A stretch of DNA of 64,000 nucleotides from Bauldia sp. (GTDB lineage Bacteria; Pseudomonadota; Alphaproteobacteria; Rhizobiales; Kaistiaceae), in contig JBBCGQ010000001.1 of NCBI GenBank assembly GCA_037200845.1, forward strand, positions 62,001-126,000. The letters are read 5' to 3'. Below, in pieces: positions 8,675-20,482 of the stretch. The notes below the pieces were generated by a model. The model saw only the letters and a list, made by a program, of their open reading frames with translations. It ran no database searches and was not told the origin of the DNA. The position numbers and the translations under genes were made by a program. How positions within the stretch are numbered: the first letter of the stretch is position 1; the number at the start of each line of letters is the position of its first letter.

Positions 8675-9183
8675 CTAGACGTTGAGATCTTCTTCGAGAG
8701 CGGCCATCTGCTCACCGCCGGCCACAGGATTCAACACCTCCTCGCAGGTTTTCTCGCCGCGACGGAACTCGGCGGCGACCTAGCCCCGAATCAGCGCGGC
8801 AAAGTCGTCTCCGACCGCCAACGCGTGACGCACGTTATGGGTGATGGAGACGATCGCGGCGCCTTCAGCGCAAGCCTGGCGCACGAAGCGTGACACGATC
8901 GCTGCTTCCTTGACGCCAAGCGCCGAGGTCGGCTCATCAGGAATAAGGACGCGCCAAAGTACATGGCGCGACTGATCGCAAGGACTTGACGCTCGCCGCC
9001 GGAAAGCACCCCGATGAGCTGGTTGCCATCGTTGACGCGCGTGATACCGAAGCGCCGGATTTGCTCAAGCGCGATGGCATTGGCCTTCGCCTTGTCGAAG
9101 ACGCGAAACGCAGAAATCAGCGCACGGCTGGGGTCAGGCCCGTCTGCAGCCGCGACGGAAACGCGATTGAACAGCAAAATCAA
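8675..9183 (-). pseudogene. Decayed FrcA-like sugar ABC transporter ATPase
   Basis: Remnant of a single-domain sugar ABC ATPase of the FrcA/RbsA-like kind. In one minus-strand frame the signature motif and its surroundings are plain: ITRVNDGNQLIGVLSGGERQ followed by VLAISRAMYFGASL. The next residues continue in another frame as DEPTSALGVKEAAIVSRF and ITHNVRHALAVGDDF, so one base has been lost just before the Walker B DEP (near 8940). An in-frame TAG follows at 8780-8782, then a recognisable family C-terminus (NPVAGGEQMAALEEDLNV). The Walker A half is missing altogether, truncated about ten bases from the tRNA-Ser gene. A working gene is excluded by the truncation, frameshift and stop. Confidence 0.85.
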
Positions 9184-9201
9184 TCATTTATCGATGGCAG
9201 G

Positions 9202-9291
<90 letters not shown>

Positions 9292-9543
9292 GCGAGTGTC
9301 GGCCCTTTCGGGCGCGGCGGACCATACACGAGCGATCCGCTGGTGCAATTGTTTACGACAAACCCAACGAACCTGCCGTTCTGAGCCGTCCGCGTGGATT
9401 ATTGACGCCTTGCGGCATAGTATAAGAAGACAGATCGACCGGCGTGCGAGGGGTCCGCGCCGGCTGAATTCGTACAACAACGGATCGAAAAGCCTTCCGG
9501 CGCGTTGTTGGCGCCGGTGCTTCGACCGGCAGGAGGGACTCCA

Positions 9544-9882
9544 GTGGCCAATCCCGAGAAAGATTTCCAGGAAGATATCGCGGCGCTGCGCGCCGATATC
9601 GCCGCGCTGACCGACACCGTCGGCAAGCTCGCCTCCGAGGCCGTGAAGGCGCAGACCGCCTTCGCCAAGGACGCCAAGAAGGCGGCGAAGGCCGCCGGCC
9701 GCCTCGGCGAGGAAGCCTGGGAAGAGGCCCAGCAGCTCGGCGCCGACGGCATGGACGCCGCCGCCGATGCCGCCCAGGCCGGCATCGCGACGCTGGAAGG
9801 CCAGATCAAGCAGAACCCGATGAGCTCGGTGCTGATCGCGCTGGGCGTCGGCTTCCTGGTCGGCATTCTCGGCAGCCGATAG
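9544..9882 (+). CDS. ElaB/YqjD/DUF883-like membrane-anchored protein
   Basis: Small protein of 112 residues: a long Ala/Lys/Glu-rich amphipathic helix with many heptad-like repeats (about residues 8-80), then a single C-terminal hydrophobic segment (SVLIALGVGFLVGILGSR). This is the architecture of the ElaB/YqjD/DUF883 family, known in E. coli for anchoring to the inner membrane and associating with ribosomes in stationary phase. The GTG start is chosen because AGGAGG lies seven bases upstream. It leads a four-gene run of membrane proteins on the plus strand. Confidence 0.8.
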   Translation: MANPEKDFQEDIAALRADIAALTDTVGKLASEAVKAQTAFAKDAKKAAKAAGRLGEEAWEEAQQLGADGMDAAADAAQAGIATLEGQIKQNPMSSVLIALGVGFLVGILGSR

Positions 9883-9886
9883 CGAG

Positions 9887-10270
9887 ATGATCCTCCGCTG
9901 GCTGATCTCCGCGATCGGCTTCGCGGCGCTGAAAGAAGAGATTCGCCGCGCCACCCGCCGCGCGATCCTCGCCACCGTGGCGATCGTGCTGTGGCTGATC
10001 GCGCTGGGCTTCCTGCTCGCCGCCTTCACCGTGTGGCTGGCATCGGTCGTCGGGCCGATCATCGCGTGCGCGATCATCGCCGGCGTGTTCATCGTTATCG
10101 CGCTGATCATCCAGATCAGCCTCGCCCTCACCAAGCGGAACCGGCAGGCGACCGCACCGCTCGCCGGCATCGCCGCGTCCGGCGCCATGCCGGAGCTCGG
10201 CGTCGCCGGTGCGATCGCGGGCGCCGCCCTTGTCGCCTATCTCCTCGGGCGCCAGTTCTTCCGCCGATGA
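9887..10270 (+). CDS. Holin-superfamily-III-like (YqjE-like) membrane protein
   Basis: A 127-residue protein with a charged N-terminal helix ([15 protein letters not shown]) and two adjacent transmembrane segments (about residues 27-50 and 55-80), the layout of the phage-holin-superfamily-III/YqjE family. A third weakly hydrophobic stretch ends the protein ([18 protein letters not shown]). It starts five bases after the DUF883-like gene, matching the elaB/yqjD-yqjE gene pairing seen in other proteobacteria. Its ATGA stop overlaps the AI-2E-family gene. Function in the family is not firmly known; a lytic role is not implied. Confidence 0.7.
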   Translation: MILRWLISAIGFAALKEEIRRATRRAILATVAIVLWLIALGFLLAAFTVWLASVVGPIIACAIIAGVFIVIALIIQISLALTKRNRQATAPLAGIAASGAMPELGVAGAIAGAALVAYLLGRQFFRR

Positions 10271-11466
10271 ACCACACGCCGCCCCACACGCCCGAGGCAC
10301 AGACCCACGCCCACGAAGTCCGCGTCGCGGCGACGGCGCTGGTCTCGCCGGCGGTCAGCGTCGCCGTCGTCGGCACCTTCATCATCCTCCTCTGCGGTGC
10401 GCTGTTCTATGCGCGCAGCTTCTTCCTGCCGCTGGTGCTGGCGATTCTCCTCACCATGACGTTCGCGCCGCTGGTCCGCGTGCTGTCGCATCGCGGCATT
10501 CCATCGGCCGTCTCCGCCGTGATGCTGATCGTGCTGCTCGGCGTCGGCATCGCCTCGGCCTCGACGCTGCTGAGTGGCCCGGTCTCGCAGATGATCACCG
10601 AGACGCCGCAGCTTGTCGCCAAGGTGCGCGACCGTTTCGATTTCCTGCGCGAACCGTTTGCGCGGCTTGCCGAGGCAAGCCGCCAGATCCAGGCTCTGAC
10701 GACCGGCGGCGTGGCCGACCAGCCGGCGCAGCCGGGCGAGCCGCAGCGCGTCGTGGTGCAGCAGGATTCCGGCCTGCTCGGCTGGGTCGCCGGCACCGCC
10801 GCCGATTTCGGCACGACCTTCGGCGCCACCATGATCCTGGCGCTGTTCCTGCTCGCGTCGGGCACGACGCTCCGCGCCAAGCTGATCCGCGTGTCGCCGG
10901 ACCTCAGCGGCAAGAAGCGGGCGCTGCGCGTGCTGCGCGACATCGAGAACGAAGTCTCGCGCTACCTGCTGACCATCACCGCGATCAACGCCGGCTTCGG
11001 CGTGTGCGTCGGCCTCGCCATGGCGGCGCTCGGCATGCCCAGTCCGCTGGTCTGGGGCATCGCCGCGGCGCTGCTCAACTTCATCCCGTATCTCGGCGGC
11101 TTCGTCGGCAACGTGCTCGCCACCGCGGTCGCGATCTCGACCTTCCCGACGCTGGCCCAGGCGGCGCTTGTGCCGCTCGCTTATCTCGCCATCCAGATTA
11201 TCGAGAGCAACTTCGTCACGCCGCTCATCGTCGGCCGCCGGCTCGAACTGAACATCGTCGCCATCCTCATCTTCCTGTCGCTGACGACGTGGATGTGGGG
11301 CATCGTCGGCGCCATCATCGGCGTGCCGCTGCTCGTCGTGGTCAAGGTGTTCGCCGACAACTTTCCGGCGCTGGCGCCGCTCGCCGAGTTCCTTTCGACC
11401 AGCGACGTGCATGCCGTCGAGGAGCCCGACCCCGAGCACACCGCCACGACGGCGCCGGACCCTTAG
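10267..11466 (+). CDS. AI-2E transporter family (PerM/TqsA-like) membrane protein
   Basis: A 399-residue inner-membrane protein of the AI-2 exporter/PerM family. Hydrophobic segments occur near residues 33-75 and 80-110, then a soluble linker with a short Gln/Pro-rich stretch. The conserved C-terminal membrane block contains [20 protein letters not shown] and [20 protein letters not shown]. The start ATG overlaps the preceding stop (ATGA), so it is co-translated with the holin-like gene. Family members export diverse small molecules or act as ion antiporters. Nothing in the context (no luxS) supports quorum sensing specifically. Confidence 0.88.
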   Translation: MNHTPPHTPEAQTHAHEVRVAATALVSPAVSVAVVGTFIILLCGALFYARSFFLPLVLAILLTMTFAPLVRVLSHRGIPSAVSAVMLIVLLGVGIASASTLLSGPVSQMITETPQLVAKVRDRFDFLREPFARLAEASRQIQALTTGGVADQPAQPGEPQRVVVQQDSGLLGWVAGTAADFGTTFGATMILALFLLASGTTLRAKLIRVSPDLSGKKRALRVLRDIENEVSRYLLTITAINAGFGVCVGLAMAALGMPSPLVWGIAAALLNFIPYLGGFVGNVLATAVAISTFPTLAQAALVPLAYLAIQIIESNFVTPLIVGRRLELNIVAILIFLSLTTWMWGIVGAIIGVPLLVVVKVFADNFPALAPLAEFLSTSDVHAVEEPDPEHTATTAPDP

Positions 11467-11477
11467 AGGACACGCCG

Positions 11478-11657
11478 ATGAACTTCTCCAACCTGCTGCA
11501 CTGGACGCTCGTCTTTCTCGTCGTCGCCGTGCTCGCCGGCCTGCTCGGCTTTACCGGCATCGCCGGCGCCGCGGTCGGTCTCGCCAAGATCCTGTTCTGG
11601 GTCGCGATCATCCTGGCGATCCTCGCCTTCATCGCCAACACGATGCGGCGCGCCTGA
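11478..11657 (+). CDS. DUF1328 small membrane protein
   Basis: A 59-residue protein made almost entirely of two transmembrane segments ([20 protein letters not shown] and [20 protein letters not shown]). This matches the DUF1328/YtjA family common in proteobacteria; the family has no established function. It starts 11 bases after the AI-2E-family gene with AGAGGA upstream, so it is probably the last gene of the four-gene operon. Confidence 0.85.
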   Translation: MNFSNLLHWTLVFLVVAVLAGLLGFTGIAGAAVGLAKILFWVAIILAILAFIANTMRRA

Positions 11658-11766
11658 TCCGTATTGAACAGCGCGGGATCGCGATGGCGGCGGCTTCGCG
11701 ATTGCATTAGTGTGCGCGCCGCGGAGCGCCCTCCGCTTCGCTTAATCGACGGAAAATTCAGGGGAA

Positions 11767-14214
11767 ATGACGATGACCAAGGCGTCACTCGCGGGACCGT
11801 GGACGCTCCATGACGCCAAGGGCATTGCCGTCGGCGACTGCCCGATTCCCGGCGACATCCACTCGGCGCTGCTGGCGCTCGGCAAGATCCCAGATCCCCT
11901 GATCGGCACCAACGAACTCGACGTCCGCTGGGTCGCCGAGACCGAGTGGGAAATCCGCCGCTCCTTCGACGTCGCCGCCGCCGACCTCGCCGGCAAGTGG
12001 CCGGTTCTCGATCTCGATTTCGTCGACACCATCGCCGACGTCACGGTGAACGGCACGCCGGTCGCCAGACTCGAGTCGAGCTTCGTCCGCCACCGCCTCG
12101 ACCTCAGCAACGTGCTCAAGGCGGGTAACAACGATATCGCCATCCGCTTCCACTCCGCCGTGCTGGAGGCGAAGGCGCGCGCGGCGAAGCAGCCGTTCCC
12201 GATCCCCTATAGCGTATCCAACAACATCATCACCGACCTCAACATGCTGCGGAAGGCGCAGTGCCACGGCGGCTGGGACTGGGGTCCGGCAGTCATGGTG
12301 CTGGGCGTCTACGCCGATCCCGTCATCCGCTTCTTCGACGACGCGCGCATCGAGCACGTGCTGATCCGGCAGAAGCATCACGACGGCGGCAGGGTAACGG
12401 TCATCGCCGACGTCGAACTGGAATCGCGCCGCGACGCGACCGTGCCCGTCACCTTCACCTTCGCTGGCAAGACCGTGAAGGCCGACGTCGCCACGAGTCT
12501 CGCCCACGGCGGCAAGGTCGCGCTGTCGATCGACATCGACAAGCCCGACCTCTGGTGGCCGGCGGGGCATGGCGCGCAGCCGCTCTACGACGCCTCGGTC
12601 GCGATCCCCGGCGACGCGGTGAAAAAGAAGATCGGCCTGCGCAAGCTCGAGCTGATCAACGAGGCCGACGCCGCCGGCGTGTCGATGACCTTCCGCATCA
12701 ACGGCATCGACATCTTCGCCAAAGGCGCCAACTGGATTCCGGCCGACGCCCTGCCCTCGCGCATCACGCGCGAACGCATCGAGCTGCTGCTGCGCGAAGC
12801 CGCGCTCGCCAACATGAACATGATCCGCGTCTGGGGCGGCGGCTTCTACGAGTTCGACGCCTTCTACGAGATCTGCGACGAATTGGGTCTGCTCGTCTGG
12901 CAGGACATGATGTTCTCCTGCTCGCAGTATCCCTCGACGCCGGACTTCCTCAAGGTCGTCGATGAGGAGGTGCGCTATCAGGTGAAGCGGCTCGGCTCGC
13001 ACGCCTGTGTCGCACTCTGGTGCGGCGACAACGAGGTGATCGGCTCGCTCACCTGGTACGACCTGTCGAAGAACAATCGCGACCTCTACCTGGTCAACTA
13101 CGACCGCCTCGGCCGCGTCATCGAAACCGCGATCCTCGAGTCGGATCCGGATCGCACCTTCTGGCCGTCGTCGCCGTGCTCCGGCAAGCTCGACTTCAGC
13201 GACAACTGGCACAAAGACAATGCCGGCGACATGCACTTCTGGTCGGTCTGGCACGAGAGCCGCGACTTCGAGCACTACTACGACGTCCGCCCGCGCTTCT
13301 GCTCCGAGTTCGGCTTCCAGGCGTTCCCGACGCTCAACGTCATGCGCCAGTTCGCCGACAGGAAGGAGTGGAACGTCACCTCGCCGGTGATGGAGTTCCA
13401 CCAGCGCAGCGGCACCGGCAACAGCAAGATCTTGGAGACGATGACGCGCTACTTCCGCGTCCCGACCAGCTTCGAGAAGTTCGTCTATCTCTCGCAGCTC
13501 CAGCAGGGCCTCGCGATCGAGACGGCGGTGCGCTTCTGGCGAAGCCTGAAGCCGCACACGATGGGCACGCTCTACTGGCAGCTCAACGACGTATGGCCGT
13601 CAATCTCCTGGTCGAGCGTCGATTCCGCCATCGGCTGGAAGACGCTGCACTATCACGCGCGCCGCTTCTACGCGCCCGTCGCGATCGCGCCGCGTATCGA
13701 AAACGGCAAGCTGCTCGTGATCGGCCTGAACGATCTGCACGAGGCGGTGGCGCTCGACGTGCGCGTCCGCCGCATCGACATGGACGGTAAGGTACTGGAC
13801 GAGACGACGCTGTCGGGCGCCGTGCCGCCGGATCGCTCGACCGAGATCGGCACCGTGGCGGTGCCGGCAGGCAGCGGCTTCTTCTATGTGCTCGAGGCAA
13901 AGCGAAAGGGCGCGATGGCCTACGACGACGCGCTCCGCATGACCGTGATGGTGGACAAGTACAAGCGCTACGACCTGCCGGAAGCCAGGGTCGTTCTGGG
14001 CGCCGGCGGCAAGCCGGGCGTCTTTACCCTCTCGGCCGACAAGCCGGCTTTCTTCGTCAAACCCGAAGCATCAGCGTTCGGCGGCGCCTTCGACGACGCC
14101 AGTTTCACCCTGCTGCCGGGCGAGACCCGCACCGTCGCCTTCCGCTCGTTCGACGGAAGGATGCCGTCGGCGGCCGACGTCGCCGTCAGCCATGTCGCGG
14201 AGACGTATCGCTAG
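11767..14214 (+). CDS. Beta-mannosidase, glycoside hydrolase family 2
   Basis: Exo-beta-mannosidase that removes terminal beta-mannose from oligosaccharides, 815 residues, the usual GH2 beta-mannosidase size. It has the N-terminal jelly-roll (GPWTLHDAKGIAV; WEIRRSF), Ig-like domains, and a TIM barrel from about residue 300. Barrel motifs are RVWGGGFYEFDAFYEICDEL and LVWQDMMFSCSQYP. The predicted acid/base is Glu423 (WCGDNEVIGS) and the nucleophile Glu514 (FCSEFGFQAFPT). No signal peptide is visible, so it probably acts in the cytoplasm on imported saccharides. It stands alone between the membrane-protein cluster and rplU, with a terminator behind it. Confidence 0.93.
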   Translation: MTMTKASLAGPWTLHDAKGIAVGDCPIPGDIHSALLALGKIPDPLIGTNELDVRWVAETEWEIRRSFDVAAADLAGKWPVLDLDFVDTIADVTVNGTPVARLESSFVRHRLDLSNVLKAGNNDIAIRFHSAVLEAKARAAKQPFPIPYSVSNNIITDLNMLRKAQCHGGWDWGPAVMVLGVYADPVIRFFDDARIEHVLIRQKHHDGGRVTVIADVELESRRDATVPVTFTFAGKTVKADVATSLAHGGKVALSIDIDKPDLWWPAGHGAQPLYDASVAIPGDAVKKKIGLRKLELINEADAAGVSMTFRINGIDIFAKGANWIPADALPSRITRERIELLLREAALANMNMIRVWGGGFYEFDAFYEICDELGLLVWQDMMFSCSQYPSTPDFLKVVDEEVRYQVKRLGSHACVALWCGDNEVIGSLTWYDLSKNNRDLYLVNYDRLGRVIETAILESDPDRTFWPSSPCSGKLDFSDNWHKDNAGDMHFWSVWHESRDFEHYYDVRPRFCSEFGFQAFPTLNVMRQFADRKEWNVTSPVMEFHQRSGTGNSKILETMTRYFRVPTSFEKFVYLSQLQQGLAIETAVRFWRSLKPHTMGTLYWQLNDVWPSISWSSVDSAIGWKTLHYHARRFYAPVAIAPRIENGKLLVIGLNDLHEAVALDVRVRRIDMDGKVLDETTLSGAVPPDRSTEIGTVAVPAGSGFFYVLEAKRKGAMAYDDALRMTVMVDKYKRYDLPEARVVLGAGGKPGVFTLSADKPAFFVKPEASAFGGAFDDASFTLLPGETRTVAFRSFDGRMPSAADVAVSHVAETYR

Positions 14215-14228
14215 GCGGCGCCTCATCC

Positions 14229-14257
14229 TTGACAGGGAAACCGCCATCCCTGTAAAT
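14229..14257 (+). promoter_or_regulatory. Predicted promoter ahead of rplU
   Basis: A consensus TTGACA (14229-14234) is followed after 17 bases by GTAAAT (14252-14257). Transcription would begin about 100 bases before rplU and pass through the hairpin at 14269-14288. The -35 is perfect and the -10 moderate. Confidence 0.5.
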
Positions 14258-14268
14258 GCCGCGAAATC

Positions 14269-14299
14269 GGCGCGGCCCATGCCGCGCCTTTTGATTTTT
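14269..14299 (+). terminator. Hairpin with T-tract between beta-mannosidase and rplU
   Basis: GGCGCGGC, loop CCAT, GCCGCGCC, then TTTTGATTTTT. It has the form of an intrinsic terminator for the mannosidase transcript. Because a predicted promoter lies upstream of it, it could also act as a leader attenuator for rplU-rpmA. Confidence 0.75.
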
Positions 14300-14368
14300 C
14301 TTGAGATTCGGCCGGTTTGCCTCGCTTACAGGGGTTGGACCGTGCGCGGCAGAACCGGACTTTAAGTC

Positions 14369-14815
14369 ATGTACGCAATCATCAAGACCGGCGGCAAGCA
14401 GTACAAGGTCGCCGAAGGCGACACGATCCGGCTCCAGCGCCTTGCCGGCGAAAAGGGCGACACCGTCACGTTCGGCGAGCTTCTCGCCGTCGGCGGCGAC
14501 ACGATCACGCTCGGCAGCCCGCTGGTCGCCGATGCTCAGGTCGCGGCCGAGATCGTCGAGCATCGCCGGTCCGCCACGATCCTCGTCTTCAAGAAGCGCC
14601 GCCGCCAGAATTCGAAGCGCAGCCGCGGCCATCGCCAGGACCACACGGTCGTGCGGATCACCGAGATCCTGACCGACGGCAAGCAGCCCTCGAAGGAGAA
14701 GGTTGCGGCCCCGAAGAAGGTGGCGAAGGCCAAGCCCGTCGCCGCGGAAGGCGAGACGGCAGAGACCAAGCCGAAGGCAGTGCGGAAGCCGCGCGCCAAG
14801 AAGTCGGCGAAGTAA
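14369..14815 (+). CDS. rplU: 50S ribosomal protein L21
   Basis: Large-subunit ribosomal protein L21, which binds 23S rRNA. The first ~103 residues are the conserved domain, beginning MYAIIKTGGKQYKVAEGDTI and ending with the RRRQNSKRSRGHRQDHTVVR segment. It has a Lys/Ala/Pro-rich C-terminal extension of about 45 residues (AAPKKVAKAKPVAAEGETAE...), as in many alphaproteobacterial L21 proteins. It is followed after 12 bases by rpmA, the universal partner gene. Confidence 0.98.
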   Translation: MYAIIKTGGKQYKVAEGDTIRLQRLAGEKGDTVTFGELLAVGGDTITLGSPLVADAQVAAEIVEHRRSATILVFKKRRRQNSKRSRGHRQDHTVVRITEILTDGKQPSKEKVAAPKKVAKAKPVAAEGETAETKPKAVRKPRAKKSAK

Positions 14816-14827
14816 GGAGAGACCGCG

Positions 14828-15106
14828 ATGGCTCACAAGAAGGCAGGTGGCTCCTCGCGCAACGGCCGTGATTCGGCCGGTCGGCGCTTGGGCGTGAAGC
14901 GTTTCGGCGGCGAGACCGTTCTTGCCGGCAACATCCTCGTTCGTCAGCGCGGCACCAAGTGGCGTACCGGCACGGGCGTCGGTCTCGGCAAGGACCACAC
15001 GATTTTCGCCACCGTTACCGGCGTCGTGCAGTTCAAGACGAAAGCCAACGGCCGCACCTACATCTCGGTAGCCCCGGCTAACGCCGCAATGGAGGCTGCT
15101 GAATAG
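14828..15106 (+). CDS. rpmA: 50S ribosomal protein L27
   Basis: Ribosomal protein L27, whose N-terminal tail reaches the peptidyl-transferase centre. It is 92 residues, with [20 protein letters not shown] and [20 protein letters not shown] at the start. It has no Firmicutes-type N-terminal prepeptide. A GGAGA ribosome-binding site lies seven bases ahead. It is co-transcribed with rplU, and a strong terminator follows 55 bases downstream. Confidence 0.98.
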   Translation: MAHKKAGGSSRNGRDSAGRRLGVKRFGGETVLAGNILVRQRGTKWRTGTGVGLGKDHTIFATVTGVVQFKTKANGRTYISVAPANAAMEAAE

Positions 15107-15160
15107 CGCCGGCAACATATTTCGCCGGTGTCACATCGACCCGGCGACGACAGGCTTAAA

Positions 15161-15190
15161 GGGGAGATGGGACACCATCTCCCCTTTTTC
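15161..15190 (+). terminator. Intrinsic terminator after rplU-rpmA
   Basis: Perfect 10-bp stem GGGGAGATGG / CCATCTCCCC with loop GACA, followed by TTTTTC. This is a textbook Rho-independent terminator for the ribosomal-protein transcript, just ahead of the GNAT genes. Confidence 0.92.
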
Positions 15191-15210
15191 TTTGCCTGAC
15201 GGAGGGAACC

Positions 15211-15751
15211 ATGGGCACCGGGGGTCTCACGGAGAGTGCGTACCAAGCGATAGTGACGGAGCGGCTGCATCTCAGGCTCCGCCGGCCGGCCGACGAGCTG
15301 GCCATGAACGCGCTCGCCGCCAACCCGGCGATCGCTCCGAGCTTGTGCGCCACCATCGACCGCGGCACCGCGCTGGCAGTCGTCGAAGCTCACACCGGCC
15401 GCATTGTCGGCGGCGCCAGCTACGGCGGCACCGGCCTCGGCTCCGGCGTCGAGATCAGCGTCTGGATCGGCGAGCCCGACTGGGGCGATGGCTTCGCCAC
15501 CGAAGCGGCCCACGCGCTCATCGACCGCGTCTTCTGCGAGAATGCGGCAACCACGATGGTCTGGTGCTCCAACCGCGCCGCCAACGACCGCGCCCGCCGC
15601 GTCATCGAGAAGTGCGGCTTCCAGTATCGCGGCACCGGCATGGTGCGTCTGCCCGGCCGCGGCGCCTTCCCGATCGAGCGGTTCGCGCTCGACCGCGGCA
15701 CCTGGTCGAGCCTCAAGGCGTGGGGCGCGCCCCGCAAGGAAGGACGCCGCC

Positions 15752-15780
<29 letters not shown>
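15211..15780 (+). CDS. GNAT-family N-acetyltransferase (RimJ/RimL-like), first copy
   Basis: Acetyl-CoA-dependent acetyltransferase of 189 residues in the RimJ/RimL-like branch. It opens with VTERLHLRLRRPADELAMNA, has the acetyl-CoA loop region DWGDGFATEAAHALIDRVF and the C-terminal strand NDRARRVIEKCGFQYRGTG. The loop reads GDGFATEA rather than the usual GxGxA. A good ribosome-binding site (GGAGGGA) precedes the ATG. The gene overlaps the second GNAT by 29 bases. Its place between rpmA and obgE is common in Rhizobiales; the acetyl acceptor is unknown. Confidence 0.85.
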
Positions 15781-18472
<2,692 letters not shown>

Positions 18473-18820
18473 CTACGCCTTCGCCGCCGCCGACTGCGCC
18501 TTGCGGCGTTCCAATTGCCGGTTGATGAGATCGTACGAGCGCCGGAGCAGCGTTACCGCGTGCTCGGCATCGCCCGCCTTGCGGATGCGGAAGGTGATCC
18601 AGCCACTCTGCGGCAGTATGTGGTGCGGGTCGGCATCGCCCGCCGCGACCAGTTCGTCACGAACGCGCCGGGGAAACGGCACGTCCAGCCACGCGTTGCC
18701 GTGCAGATGCCCGATCTCGCGCTTGCCCAGCTTGAAGTCGATGGCGCCGAACTGGCCCGGCGCCTCGCTGATTCCCGGCCAGGCGGCAACGGTGTCGCGG
18801 ATAGTGCGGGAGGCGGTCAT
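18473..18820 (-). CDS. Luciferase-domain (DUF5519-like) small protein
   Basis: A 115-residue protein whose core ([52 protein letters not shown]) resembles the small luciferase-domain/DUF5519 family found widely in bacteria and actinomycetes. Despite the name, no light reaction is implied. It is cytosolic by appearance. The stop abuts the proB stop tail to tail. A role cannot be assigned; the family name comes from recognition of the HLHG and [11 protein letters not shown] patterns, not from a search. Confidence 0.6.
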   Translation of the reverse strand: MTASRTIRDTVAAWPGISEAPGQFGAIDFKLGKREIGHLHGNAWLDVPFPRRVRDELVAAGDADPHHILPQSGWITFRIRKAGDAEHAVTLLRRSYDLINRQLERRKAQSAAAKA

Positions 18821-18880
18821 GCCGGAAAGATAGGTAGGCGTTTTCCGGTTGTCACCGCCTCCCGTTATTTTCGATGTCGC

Positions 18881-19318
18881 TCAGGTCGATGGGATCACCT
18901 GGCTGCGGATTTCGCCGTCCGGATGCGCCGCCGTGATCAGGTTGATGTAGATCAGCCCCGCGGCCAGAGCCTTCGCCTGGTCGTCGGTGAGCGTCGCCGT
19001 TCCCTTCATCGGGCTGGCGAGATCGCCGCTGATCGTGAACAGCACCGGCGCCGTCGCGTCCTTGGCCGCCGGCCCGTGGAATTCGGCCGCGGTCACCGGC
19101 CCGCTCAGGCCGGAATAATTGATGATCCAGTTGAATTCCTTGGTCGTCGAGTCGTAGCCGGCGATCGCCGAGCCTTTGGCATCGGTCGTCACTGGCGGCA
19201 CTTCGGATGCGCCGTTGAGGTGCACCCGGAAGCTCAAGAGGTCGGCAGACGCCGCCGCCGGCACAAGCACAGCGGCAGCGAGCCACGCCAGCGTGGCCAA
19301 CTTCACTCCCCGTATCAT
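18881..19318 (-). CDS. CHRD-domain secreted protein
   Basis: A 145-residue exported protein. It has a signal peptide (cleavage probably after AAASA, about residue 25), followed by one CHRD domain: [40 protein letters not shown] and a final [17 protein letters not shown] domains occur in extracellular bacterial proteins of uncertain function. ATG at 19318 is preferred over the earlier start at 19351 because the signal peptide begins there and a GGGGG tract lies about seven bases upstream. Confidence 0.85.
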   Translation of the reverse strand: MIRGVKLATLAWLAAAVLVPAAASADLLSFRVHLNGASEVPPVTTDAKGSAIAGYDSTTKEFNWIINYSGLSGPVTAAEFHGPAAKDATAPVLFTISGDLASPMKGTATLTDDQAKALAAGLIYINLITAAHPDGEIRSQVIPST

Positions 19319-19387
19319 TTTTATTCCCCCCTTTTTTCGTCCCGCCTCCACGAGACGAGCCGAGGCTACCCGGGGACGGCGCCGTCT

Positions 19388-20296
19388 TCAACGCTCGGGT
19401 GCAATCTCCTGCGCCGGCGCAAGCCCCACTTGCTGCTCGCGGAAGAAGATGAACAGGCCGGCGCCGATGATGATGGCGGCGCCGACCAGCGTCTGCACCG
19501 ACGGCACGTTGCCGAAGACGAAGTAGCCGAAGATCACCGCCCACACGATCATCGTGTACTGGTAGGGCACGACGACCGAGGCCGGCGCCACGGCGAGCGA
19601 GCGGTTGACGCCGAGGATGGCGAGCAGCGCCGCCACACCGAGCAGCGCCATCAGCCCGCCGTCGTACCAGTGCGCCACCGGCACCCAGACGAACGGCGAG
19701 ACGATGCCGCCGAAGATGAGACCCGCCGTCACCTGCCACGCGGCGAGCACCGAGTCCGGCGTGCCGCGCACCACCCGCGTCGTCACCAGGAAGATCGAAT
19801 AGATGATGCTGCCGGTAAGCGCGATCAGCGCCGACCAGCCGAACGACAGCGCCGAGGGCCCGAGCGCGATCACCACGCCAAGGAAGCCGACCAGCACCGC
19901 CGTCCACCGCCGCCAGCCGACCTTCTCGTGCAGGAACAGCGCCGCCATCACCGTCACGTAGATCGGCCCGGCGAGGTAGTAGGTCATCGCGTCGGCGAGC
20001 GGCAGTTTCTGCACCGCCCAGTAGAACAGCATCGTCTCGATCGCGCCGATCGCGGCGCGCATCGCCTGCAGCCACGGCCGCTCGACGTCGATCAGCGAGC
20101 GCCAGCCGAGCTTGCGGATCGACGGCAGCAGGAGCAGCAGCGCCGGGATGCTGCGGAAGAACAGCATCTGCGGCGCCTGGTAGTTCGCCGCCAGCCATTT
20201 CGCCAGCGCATCGTTGAGCGAGAACAGCGCGATCGCGCCGACCATCAGGCCGATGCCGAGCGGAATGTTCTGGGCGCGGAGGTTGGTGACGGCCAT
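19388..20296 (-). CDS. DMT-superfamily (EamA) transporter
   Basis: A 302-residue inner-membrane protein with about ten transmembrane segments in two EamA repeats. It opens [20 protein letters not shown], has [20 protein letters not shown] ending repeat 1 and [20 protein letters not shown] in repeat 2. Relatives are metabolite exporters, including S-adenosylmethionine and amino-acid carriers. No substrate can be read from the sequence. It lies on the minus strand between proB and proA. Earlier in-frame starts give a non-hydrophobic Arg/Ala-rich extension and were rejected. Confidence 0.88.
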   Translation of the reverse strand: MAVTNLRAQNIPLGIGLMVGAIALFSLNDALAKWLAANYQAPQMLFFRSIPALLLLLPSIRKLGWRSLIDVERPWLQAMRAAIGAIETMLFYWAVQKLPLADAMTYYLAGPIYVTVMAALFLHEKVGWRRWTAVLVGFLGVVIALGPSALSFGWSALIALTGSIIYSIFLVTTRVVRGTPDSVLAAWQVTAGLIFGGIVSPFVWVPVAHWYDGGLMALLGVAALLAILGVNRSLAVAPASVVVPYQYTMIVWAVIFGYFVFGNVPSVQTLVGAAIIIGAGLFIFFREQQVGLAPAQEIAPER

Positions 20297-20482
20297 TGTT
20301 ATTGTTGTTCGGATTCGGGCGCGGCGCGGGCCGCTTCTGATGGCCTGCGCCCCGGCCATAGTCCAGCGGAATCGGGCCGCTTTCGGCGGTTCCGAAGCTG
20401 GATCGTTGCAGCCGCGCGCCGCCCGTGCGAAACCACTGCCGCCGCGGCCAAGAGAACCGCGGCGCACCAGGGTTTAGCGCCG

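Noticed and set aside
8573-8893. 106-codon plus-strand frame
   Set aside because: Antisense to the FrcA-like remnant, whose residues are clearly recognisable on the other strand.
10267-11466. Quorum-sensing AI-2 exporter
   Set aside because: Family membership alone does not show AI-2 transport; no luxS or lsr genes are present.
18515-20482. Long N-terminal extension of the proA frame
   Set aside because: It runs antisense through three opposite-strand genes and is His/Arg-rich; proA homology begins at 20483.
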